Origin: Leptotrichiaceae bacterium
Lineage (GTDB): Bacteria > Fusobacteriota > Fusobacteriia > Fusobacteriales > Leptotrichiaceae
DNA: 12,114 nt
Reading direction: 5' to 3'
Assembly (NCBI GenBank): GCA_030532815.1
Contig: JAUNKI010000049.1
Coordinates: 1 to 12,114 of the forward strand
A model generated the notes under the pieces. That model was not told where the DNA came from. It did no database searches and saw only the letters and a list, made by a program, of their open reading frames with translations. The position numbers and the translations under genes were made by a program. Positions 6,602-12,114 of the stretch are shown in pieces; within the stretch, counting starts at the first letter, position 1; the number at the start of each line of letters is the position of its first letter.

Positions 6602-7936
6602 CTATTTTACTGCAGCAGGTACATACAGATGAAATATGTACAGTATATTTAATATTATTCCGAAAAGTATAGTGGCAACAGGACCTACAGCCATATCTAC
6701 AAGAGGTTTTTTTGAAGTTTTATTTAACAAGTAAAAACCGCTTACAAAGAGAAATCCTAGTCCGCTTCCTCCTGCCATTTCATTTGCGGCAATCATTCCT
6801 CCTACCAGTAGGGAAACTTCAAGGACTTTTGTCATCGCCGTTCTTATCTGATCTCCGCAGGCTTTCACTCCCGGAAATTTATCCAAAGTTTTAGCCGTAA
6901 ACTCAAGGAGCAATATTTCAACTGCTAAAATCACAGTTCCTGCAAAAAAAGCAATAATCGGATTTTTAATAAATATCCCTACTGCAAATACAAGGGTCAT
7001 TCCTGCCGGACCGTATACTCCGGTTGTTATTGCAGTAGTGGCGACTAACGGTATAAACCCTACACTTCTTGCCAAAGCTACCAGTCCTGCTTCAAAATTT
7101 TTAGTACTTCCCACTGATACATCTTTTAATGTTTCTACCAGTAATTTTAAGGATATCGGATCTCCTGCCACAATTCTCAGACTGCATGCAGCCGCTATCA
7201 AACCTCCCATAATTGACAGAGGAATTATATTTTTCTTGACTCTTGCAACTCTCGCTGAAAAAATTCCTATCAACATTTCATTTGAGCCGGTTTTTTCAGT
7301 TTTTCTGTCACATATTGCAAAGATAAGCATTATTACAACACTTACAAGAAGAGCCATACCGTCGGGATTTAAAGTAATATTTACACTTTGGGAAACTGGT
7401 ATTTTCCCGAATACCGTTACAATCTGTCTTACAAGTAATGTAATTATAAGTGTAAAAGCACCTTTCCTCACTCCGTACTGATACCCTACCACCAATGCCG
7501 GAAACACTGAAAATCCTACTATAATCGGAGCACCTACTTTAGCCAGACTTGGCAGAAAATCAATAGGCATTTTACTAAACAGTTCCACTATTTTCTCAAG
7601 ACCGAATACCAATCCTATTCCATATAATGCTCCTATTATTCCCGCCACTACGGCTCCGGTTTTATTTCGGGGAGTGGATACTCCTATTATATCCGTTCCG
7701 AGCAGTATACTGTGTATCAGTATAATTGTGGAACCTATTGAAAACGGAATTCCGAAACCTATCACAAGACCGAATGACAATGCAAAACTTGTGGCAGCCA
7801 GAGCTTTTCTGTCTATTCTTCCTTCTAAAAACTCGGGTACCATAGGTCTTAATCCGTCATTAAATACTGCTACACCAAGATTTGCCAATATTGAAGCAAA
7901 ACCGCTTAAAAATCCGCTTATTAAAAATTTCTCCAT
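6602..7936 (-). CDS. yhfT: YhfT, multi-pass membrane permease of the yhf operon
   Basis: A 444-residue, strongly hydrophobic protein with about 10 to 12 probable membrane segments, close to the 434 residues I recall for E. coli YhfT. The N-terminal helix (residues 3-25) is followed by a polar stretch around NDGLRPMVPEFLEGRIDRK. Later features include a conserved-looking GVSTPRNKTGAV loop near residue 85 and a Gly-rich helix around GGMIAANEMAGGSGLGF (about 388-404). There is no cleavable signal peptide. Context makes it the likely importer for the operon's substrate in the inner membrane. The ATG at 7936 follows AAAGGAGGA, 28 bases after yhfU. Whether it is energised as a secondary transporter or by a PTS-like phosphotransfer through YhfU is not known. 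Confidence 0.9.
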   Translation of the reverse strand: MEKFLISGFLSGFASILANLGVAVFNDGLRPMVPEFLEGRIDRKALAATSFALSFGLVIGFGIPFSIGSTIILIHSILLGTDIIGVSTPRNKTGAVVAGIIGALYGIGLVFGLEKIVELFSKMPIDFLPSLAKVGAPIIVGFSVFPALVVGYQYGVRKGAFTLIITLLVRQIVTVFGKIPVSQSVNITLNPDGMALLVSVVIMLIFAICDRKTEKTGSNEMLIGIFSARVARVKKNIIPLSIMGGLIAAACSLRIVAGDPISLKLLVETLKDVSVGSTKNFEAGLVALARSVGFIPLVATTAITTGVYGPAGMTLVFAVGIFIKNPIIAFFAGTVILAVEILLLEFTAKTLDKFPGVKACGDQIRTAMTKVLEVSLLVGGMIAANEMAGGSGLGFLFVSGFYLLNKTSKKPLVDMAVGPVATILFGIILNILYIFHLYVPAAVK

Positions 7937-7964
7937 TTTTCCTCCTTTATATTACTGATTTCCG

Positions 7965-8324
7965 TTAACCTTTTATTTTTAAACAGCCTGCAACAGCTTT
8001 TACAACTTCTTCTGCCGATTGGGGTGTAAATCCGAAAGCAACCTTTCCTTTATCCACTTCTTCTTTTATTTTTTCTTCAGAAAGGATATTTCCGGGCATT
8101 GCAAGAGTTGCACATTTATCTGCTCCTATAAGTGCAATAGCCATTGCCAATGCTCCACCTCCACCTGTATTGCACGCTCCGAAATAATAGTCGGCATTCC
8201 CCAGTTTAACGTCCATTGCCGCATCAATATCACTTTTTATGCTTATTACCGCATCAGGAAAATGCTTTTTCAGCAATTCCGCCACATTTTCCTTGTCTAT
8301 CTGTCCCCCCACTGCTATTTTCAT
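7965..8324 (-). CDS. yhfU: YhfU, small glycine-rich DUF2620 protein
   Basis: A 119-residue protein, the same size as E. coli YhfU, of the DUF2620 (glycine-rich SFCGS) family. It begins with a Rossmann-like strand and glycine turn, MKIAVGGQIDKENVAELL. The family glycine motif is FGACNTGGGGALAMAI (48-63), carrying Cys51; other cysteines are 71 and 114. There is no signal peptide or membrane segment, so it is cytoplasmic. It lies just before the permease gene, with GAGGAGGT just upstream of its ATG at 8324. The small alpha/beta fold, the conserved Cys in a loop and pairing with a polytopic permease recall PTS EIIB components, but this is speculation. No function is established for the family to my knowledge. 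Confidence 0.9.
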   Translation of the reverse strand: MKIAVGGQIDKENVAELLKKHFPDAVISIKSDIDAAMDVKLGNADYYFGACNTGGGGALAMAIALIGADKCATLAMPGNILSEEKIKEEVDKGKVAFGFTPQSAEEVVKAVAGCLKIKG

Positions 8325-8343
8325 TTATACCTCCTCATTCACA

Positions 8344-8706
8344 TTATTTATTTTCTTCTATGAGTAATAAATTTATAAGAATATATTTCTTTTCTTCTTC
8401 AGGTAATTTTTCACTAAAAATATTTTTTTCAATATCTTCATAAATTTTTTCAATTTTCTGAAATTTATCCGACGCTAATATTTCCTGAAACACATTTTCA
8501 TCAATATTACTTACGTTTCCACCTTCTTTTATTCTTTTTAAAGCCATTGATAAATGAGTTATGAACATTGCTCCGTTATCTTCAGTCAATCTGATTTCCC
8601 ATTTTTCATTTAAATACATTATTAAATTTGTTACCGTATTGTATATTTTTTCGTCTATTACACCGGAATTTTTCAATATTTCCATCCGAAATTTCAACTT
8701 TTCCAT
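8344..8706 (-). CDS. yhfY: YhfY, free-standing PRD regulatory protein
   Basis: A 120-residue all-helical protein with the layout of a single PTS regulation domain (PRD). The first half carries the PRD signature with a histidine, DNGAMFITHLSMALKRI (43-59, His51). The second half ends LPEEEKKYILINLLLI (101-116), where a typical PRD would have a second His in the YIxLH motif; here Ile and Asn occupy that region and His51 is the only histidine. PRDs are phosphorylated by HPr or EIIB proteins and control antiterminators and activators. With no DNA- or RNA-binding domain of its own, it presumably acts through a partner, most simply YhfZ, encoded 53 bases upstream. The ATG at 8706 follows CAGGAG. 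The family call is good; the mechanism is inferred. Confidence 0.85.
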   Translation of the reverse strand: MEKLKFRMEILKNSGVIDEKIYNTVTNLIMYLNEKWEIRLTEDNGAMFITHLSMALKRIKEGGNVSNIDENVFQEILASDKFQKIEKIYEDIEKNIFSEKLPEEEKKYILINLLLIEENK

Positions 8707-8759
8707 TTTGTATGAAACTCCTGTATAAATTTTATCCTGATTTTCTGAAAATGCTCGAA

Positions 8760-9686
8760 TTAATATGTAGGCAGCGTTTTATTTTCCATTACATTTCTCT
8801 GTATTTCTTTAATATAACCCATGTCTATTATTTTTTTAGCCAATCTTTTCAGATTATCGTTATTGCTGTTTACTATAAGTACAGCTTCGCTTGCATGTCT
8901 TAACATCTTATTTTGAGGTAATTCTTCATAATCTATGTCTATTTTCTTTTCCTCAACTTCGTCAAAATTCCATATAATTCCGTCAACGACTTTATTTTCA
9001 AGTAATTTCGGAGTTTCATTATAATCTATTTCCACATAAGTGTAGTCAGAACCTTCCAGACATTTTTTCGTTAAATATTTCTGATCTTCGGAATTTCTAT
9101 CAATTCCTATTTTTTTCAGTTTCTTTACACCCGGAGCTTTAAAAAGTACATGTTTTGAAGCATAGCTGTTTTCTCCGAATTCAAATATAGCTTCAATATC
9201 TTTATTTTTCTCTCTTTCAAGTTTATAAGCAAGTTTGGATACTACTGCAAAATCATACACGCCTTTTCTGAGAAGATCCATTCTTATTTTTGAACCGCTC
9301 ATATATGCAAAATAATAGTCCAAATTATTATTTTGGAAATTATTTTTTATTCCCGTTGCAAGTCCTTCATATCTCTTTGAATAAGGTAACGGCATAACTC
9401 CTACCAGAATATCGAGATCACTTTTTTCTAAAAGAATGTCATTATTTATTTTTTTCACAAAGGAACCTAAAACTCCTCTTTTTTCAAATTCTACAGCCCC
9501 TTCATTCTGTAAATAAACAAATGCTTTCTGAATAAGTCCTACGGAAATTTCATATTTTTCCGAATAATGAATTACTGACGGAATTCTTTCTCCCACTTTA
9601 GAGAACAAAAGTTCTCTTGCAATTGATAAGATGGCACGATTGTTTTTGCTCATCTTTTTTTCCTTTTTCTCTTTTTCTCTGTTCAT
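8760..9686 (-). CDS. yhfZ: YhfZ, winged-HTH regulator of the yhf operon
   Basis: About 308 residues from the ATG at 9686. An N-terminal lysine-rich tail precedes a GntR-like winged HTH: the segment beginning SIARELLFSKVGERIPSVIHY, then YEISVGLIQKAFVYLQNEG as recognition region, and the wing to SFV. The remaining roughly 220 residues form an effector domain of the periplasmic-binding/LysR-substrate type (DILVGVMPLPYSKRYEG, MDLLRKGVYDFAVVSKLA). E. coli YhfZ is about 301 residues with the same design. The start is uncertain. The in-frame ATG at 9722 has no ribosome binding site and lies about 20 bases from the predicted transcript start. The ATG at 9686 follows AAGGTGG, and the one at 9653 follows a weaker AAGG. 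As first gene of its operon it is probably an autogenous, substrate-responsive regulator. Confidence 0.88.
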   Translation of the reverse strand: MNREKEKKEKKMSKNNRAILSIARELLFSKVGERIPSVIHYSEKYEISVGLIQKAFVYLQNEGAVEFEKRGVLGSFVKKINNDILLEKSDLDILVGVMPLPYSKRYEGLATGIKNNFQNNNLDYYFAYMSGSKIRMDLLRKGVYDFAVVSKLAYKLEREKNKDIEAIFEFGENSYASKHVLFKAPGVKKLKKIGIDRNSEDQKYLTKKCLEGSDYTYVEIDYNETPKLLENKVVDGIIWNFDEVEEKKIDIDYEELPQNKMLRHASEAVLIVNSNNDNLKRLAKKIIDMGYIKEIQRNVMENKTLPTY

Positions 9687-9748
9687 AATTTCCACCTTTT
9701 CCTTAATTTTTTTAATTTTCATTTTTTTGAAAATTTATATTTAATTAG

Positions 9749-9776
9749 ATTATACCTTAAAATTTCAAAAAGTCAA
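9749..9776 (-). promoter_or_regulatory. Promoter of the yhf operon
   Basis: On the minus strand TTGACT (9771-9776) and a perfect TATAAT (9749-9754) are 16 bp apart, the best promoter match in this gap. Transcription would start near 9742, giving a leader of about 55 bases to the chosen yhfZ start. Approximate inverted copies of a TTTTTGAAA-type motif flank the -10 (9724-9736 and 9759-9773) and could be an operator, though such A/T runs are common here. Confidence 0.7.
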
Positions 9777-9926
9777 GACTAAAAATAACATTTTTTTCAA
9801 AAATTTTCAAAAGAAAAAGAAACATTTTTTAGATAATAATGTAATTTATCCAAAAATATGTCTCTTTAAACCTTTCATTTTTCTTTTTTCTAAATATATA
9901 CTCTTAGAGAAATATCCTATTAAAAT
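9777..9926. other. AT-rich gap between yhcH and the yhf promoter
   Basis: I see no gene here. The stretch is almost entirely A/T with homopurine/homopyrimidine blocks. AACATTTTTT occurs twice, at 9787-9796 and 9821-9830, 34 bp apart and just upstream of the yhf -35. An AT-only palindrome (9922-9935) spans the yhcH stop codon. No GC-containing hairpin with a T tract follows yhcH, so some read-through into yhfZ is possible. Confidence 0.5.
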
Positions 9927-10376
9927 TTAAATTTTTATTTTGTATACAACCTTTTTTGCGGAAACAGGCTCATTGACCATCATTCCGGGCATATGTCCGT
10001 CTTCAGGAAAAAGAACAAGTACGTCTCCTTCTTTCAGTAAAACCCTGAACAGCTCATTTCCTTCATATTCTATCAGATCTTTTTCCTTATCCCTTTTGAT
10101 TTCCCTTAGATTACGAATATTGTTAAAAGCTATGTATTCTTCACCTTTCAGTATAATCTGAACATCAATATATTTTAAATGGCTTTCCCAGAAACATTCT
10201 TTTTCGGATTTTGTAGTATAATGTCCGACATTCATTTTCATATTAATTTCAGGAATTTCATAAACTCCCGCTTCATATTCTTCTATTTTATTTTTATTTG
10301 TAAATTCAATACACTTTTTTATTTCCTCTGAAAGACTTTGATTCTGAAGATTATCCTTTAAATTTGTAAAAATCAT
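9927..10376 (-). CDS. YhcH/YjgK/YiaL family protein (NanQ-like sugar anomerase)
   Basis: A 149-residue cupin-like protein of the DUF386 family, at the usual length. The family signature ESHLKYIDVQIILKGEE (64-80) contributes Glu64, His66 and Asp71; the second metal-site motif is LFPEDGHMPGM (122-132) with His128. E. coli NanQ (YhcH) accelerates ring-form conversion of N-acetylneuraminate, and relatives YiaL and EbgC act beside other sugar operons, so an anomerase-like or mutarotase-like role is the best general reading. Its ATG overlaps the permease stop codon (ATGA, 10373-10376), with GGGAG upstream, so translation is coupled. It probably processes the sugar delivered by that permease. Sialic acid cannot be assumed, since no nanA, nanE or nanK is in view. 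Confidence 0.87.
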   Translation of the reverse strand: MIFTNLKDNLQNQSLSEEIKKCIEFTNKNKIEEYEAGVYEIPEINMKMNVGHYTTKSEKECFWESHLKYIDVQIILKGEEYIAFNNIRNLREIKRDKEKDLIEYEGNELFRVLLKEGDVLVLFPEDGHMPGMMVNEPVSAKKVVYKIKI

Positions 10377-11989
10377 ATTTTATATTTCTCCCTTATTTTA
10401 TTTTTATATATTTCAGCTTGAGTTCCGTATATTATCTGTATTCCGTTTCCTGATCTTATAACACCTTTGGCATTCAGTTCTTTCCATCTGACATCATCCG
10501 AAACTTTGGCAGAATCCTTTACAGTCACTCTCAATCTTGTAATACAGGCATCTATATTTTCTATATTTTCCACTCCTCCCAATGATATTACGATTTCATC
10601 TATAAATTCATTTTTTTCTTTGGAAGCATCGTAATCTTTCCTTGTATAAAGCTTATTCTCTCCTTCTCCTCTTCCCGGTGTAGGAATATTGAATTTAAGT
10701 ATCAGTGTTTTAAATATAAAATAATAAATAAACGCATACAGAGGACCTAATATGAGAATCCAGTAATAGGATGTTTTAGACGGTCCCTGTAAAAGACCGA
10801 AAAATGTAAAGTCTATTATCCCTCTTGAAAATGTAATTCCTACAGCTACATTCAGTACATACATAAGCATGTATGCCAATCCTTCAAGTAATGCGTGAAT
10901 GACATACAATATCGGAGCAACAAATAAAAATGTAAATTCTATAGGCTCCGTTATTCCCGTAAGAAATGATGTCAATGCTGCAGATATAAGTATACCTTTT
11001 ATTGCCGCCTTATTTTTATCTTCTGCCGTTCTGTACATTGCCAAAGCGGCTGCAGGCAGACCGAACATCATAGGTAAAAAGCCTCCCGTCATAGTTTTTG
11101 TAGCAGCTGCACTAAAGTGTTTTATTGTAGGATCTGCAAGCTGAGCAAAAAATATGTTTTGTCCTCCGGCAATCATTTTACCTGCAACTTCTTCGTACCC
11201 TCCGAGCTGAGTATACCAGAACAGGGGATAAATGGCGTGATGCAGCCCGAAAACATTGAGTATTCTCATAGTAAACCCGTAAAAGAATGTTCCTACAGCT
11301 CCTGTTGCGGCAAATATTTCTCCCGCCTTTACAATTCCCATAAATATAGTCGGCCATATAAACGGAAATATTACAGCTACTGGTATGAAAAGTATAATTG
11401 TAATAACGGGAACAAATCTGTTTCCGCTGAAAAATGCCAGATAATCAGGCAGTACTTTACCCGAAAATTTATTTGTAATCCCTGCTGCAACTATACCGCA
11501 AATTATCCCTCCGAATACACCTGTCTGAAGTGTAAATATTCCAAGCTCCCTTGCATAAAGTGCTGCCGTTCCTCTTGCTGCCGCTTCACTAAGTCCTTTG
11601 GATATGAGTGCATCATAAGTTACCATATCAGGAATTATTCCCTGAAATTTCAAAACAGTTCCTATTATCGTATGGAAAAGCAGAAATCCCAGAACTGCCG
11701 ACAAAGCCGCCGTTTCCTTATTTTTATTTGCAAGTCCTATGGCTACACCTACTGCAAAAAGTAAAGGAAGATTTGCAAAAACAAACAGCCCTGTGTTTAA
11801 AAACAGCTGCATTACATAGTTTAAAAATGTTCCTTCTCTTAAAAAAGTAAGATTATATGTTTCTATCAATACGGGATTTGTAAATGATCCTCCTACTCCT
11901 AAAAGTATTCCTGCCATCGGCAATACAGCTATCGGGAGCATAAATGCCCTACCTATCTTCTGTAATACTGAAAAAAAATTATTTTTCAT
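10373..11989 (-). CDS. PTS EIICB permease, glucose/maltose (MalX-like) family
   Basis: A 538-residue fused phosphotransferase permease. The EIIC domain (about 1-432) starts with KIGRAFMLPIAVLPMAGILLG and carries the family motifs GLHHAIYP (249-256) and GITEPIEFTF (345-354), the latter at the sugar site. A linker precedes EIIB (about 460-538), with phosphorylated Cys482 in ACITRLRVTV and the NGIQIIYG strand (515-522). No EIIA domain is attached, so a separate glucose-type EIIA is needed. It imports and phosphorylates a sugar at the membrane. Domain order and length resemble MalX, but substrate cannot be read from sequence; glucose, a glucoside or an amino sugar are possible. The ATG at 11989 lacks a convincing ribosome binding site and is overlapped by the stop of a short upstream ORF. 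It is followed by the coupled YhcH-family gene. Confidence 0.92.
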   Translation of the reverse strand: MKNNFFSVLQKIGRAFMLPIAVLPMAGILLGVGGSFTNPVLIETYNLTFLREGTFLNYVMQLFLNTGLFVFANLPLLFAVGVAIGLANKNKETAALSAVLGFLLFHTIIGTVLKFQGIIPDMVTYDALISKGLSEAAARGTAALYARELGIFTLQTGVFGGIICGIVAAGITNKFSGKVLPDYLAFFSGNRFVPVITIILFIPVAVIFPFIWPTIFMGIVKAGEIFAATGAVGTFFYGFTMRILNVFGLHHAIYPLFWYTQLGGYEEVAGKMIAGGQNIFFAQLADPTIKHFSAAATKTMTGGFLPMMFGLPAAALAMYRTAEDKNKAAIKGILISAALTSFLTGITEPIEFTFLFVAPILYVIHALLEGLAYMLMYVLNVAVGITFSRGIIDFTFFGLLQGPSKTSYYWILILGPLYAFIYYFIFKTLILKFNIPTPGRGEGENKLYTRKDYDASKEKNEFIDEIVISLGGVENIENIDACITRLRVTVKDSAKVSDDVRWKELNAKGVIRSGNGIQIIYGTQAEIYKNKIREKYKI

Positions 11990-12048
11990 AATTCACTACA
12001 TTTAAGATTATTTTGAAAATTTTTTATACCCATTCCTTTACAAAACAA
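11986..12048 (-). CDS. Putative 20-residue leader ORF upstream of the PTS gene
   Basis: A TTG codon at 12046-12048 lies six bases after a strong GGAAAGGAG (12055-12063). It opens a 20-codon frame beginning MFCKGMGIKN whose TGA (11986-11988) overlaps the permease ATG as ATGA. The permease itself has no good ribosome binding site, so ribosomes ending the leader could restart on the permease. The frame has an upstream stop, so it is not the tail of a longer gene from this frame. The peptide resembles nothing I know; the ORF may be fortuitous. Short alternatives exist, such as a 13-codon frame from the ATG that overlaps the same purine tract. Confidence 0.4.
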   Translation of the reverse strand: MFCKGMGIKNFQNNLKCSEL

Positions 12049-12114
12049 TCTTTTCTCCTTTCCATTAAATTTTTTATTTTATAATTATGCTTTAGTCATT
12101 GTCGTGTAATCCAA
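12049..12114 (-). other. Upstream region of the PTS operon, cut by the window edge
   Basis: Read on the minus strand this stretch is AT-rich and contains the GGAAAGGAG used above. TATAAA- and CATAAT-like boxes occur near 12078-12089, but no -35 at proper spacing is convincing. All three minus-strand frames entering from the edge stop within 30 bases, so an upstream gene could end here unseen. I found no RAT-type antiterminator site or terminator hairpin. Confidence 0.35.

Noticed and set aside
7038..7481. Plus-strand frame inside yhfT, with others at 7674-7958 and 8019-8363
   Set aside because: All are antisense to well-supported yhf genes and show no family motifs of their own.
9687..9722. 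ATG at 9722 as the start of yhfZ
   Set aside because: No ribosome binding site precedes it, and it adds only a Lys/Glu-rich tail absent from the usual family length.
11117..11764. Plus-strand frame of 215 codons inside the PTS permease gene
   Set aside because: It is fully antisense to a convincing EIIC domain. The product is Cys/Tyr/Ser/Lys-rich with no recognisable domain, and no suitable promoter is seen.
10373..11989. Naming the permease malX, nagE or ptsG
   Set aside because: Motifs support the glucose-family EIICB class only; substrate specificity is not readable without comparison to characterised members.
12000..12114. RAT/terminator antitermination leader or NanR-type GGTATA repeats before the PTS gene
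   Set aside because: No RAT consensus or terminator hairpin is present. Only a single GGTATA is found, whereas NanR sites carry tandem copies.
1..12114. Mobile element, prophage, CRISPR array, tRNA or riboswitch
   Set aside because: I found no transposase, integrase, regularly spaced repeats, cloverleaf or recognisable aptamer; the region reads as ordinary metabolic operons.

Overview
The window is AT-rich, with dense same-strand operons, strong AGGAGG-type ribosome binding sites and proteins rich in Lys, Glu, Ile and Asn. This fits a low-GC fermentative anaerobe. My best guess is a Fusobacteriota member of the Leptotrichia/Sebaldella type, but this is inference from composition and gene content, not from a marker gene. 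I see no tRNA, rRNA, CRISPR array, insertion sequence or phage gene.

Layout. (1) 1-1831 is a divergent redox module. An HxlR-family repressor on the minus strand faces a two-gene plus-strand operon: an NmrA-like NAD(P)-binding protein and a flavodoxin-fold NAD(P)H oxidoreductase. A nested inverted repeat touches the -35 of the two-gene operon. (2) 1832-2098 is a convergent gap. It ends in a perfect 13-bp hairpin with T-rich tracts on both sides, which probably terminates both converging units. (3) 2099-9686 is a minus-strand operon of eight genes: yhfZ-yhfY-yhfU-yhfT-php-yhfS-yhfX-yhfW. This is the whole gene set of the poorly understood E. coli yhf operon in a different internal order. It is driven by a good promoter at 9749-9776. 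(4) 9927-11989 is a minus-strand pair, a glucose-family PTS EIICB permease and a YhcH/NanQ-type sugar anomerase, which overlap by ATGA. A short putative leader ORF with a strong ribosome binding site overlaps the permease start.

How the genes may work together. The yhf cluster combines a membrane permease (YhfT), a small glycine-rich partner (YhfU), a regulator pair (YhfZ with a winged HTH, YhfY with a PRD), and four enzymes: a phosphotriesterase-like metallohydrolase, a fold-type I PLP enzyme, a fold-type III PLP enzyme and a phosphopentomutase-like enzyme. This reads as import and breakdown of one dedicated compound, probably one with an amino group and an ester, lactone or phosphoryl group. 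To my knowledge its substrate is not firmly established, so this is the most interesting system here. The PTS/anomerase pair is a separate sugar uptake unit under its own control.
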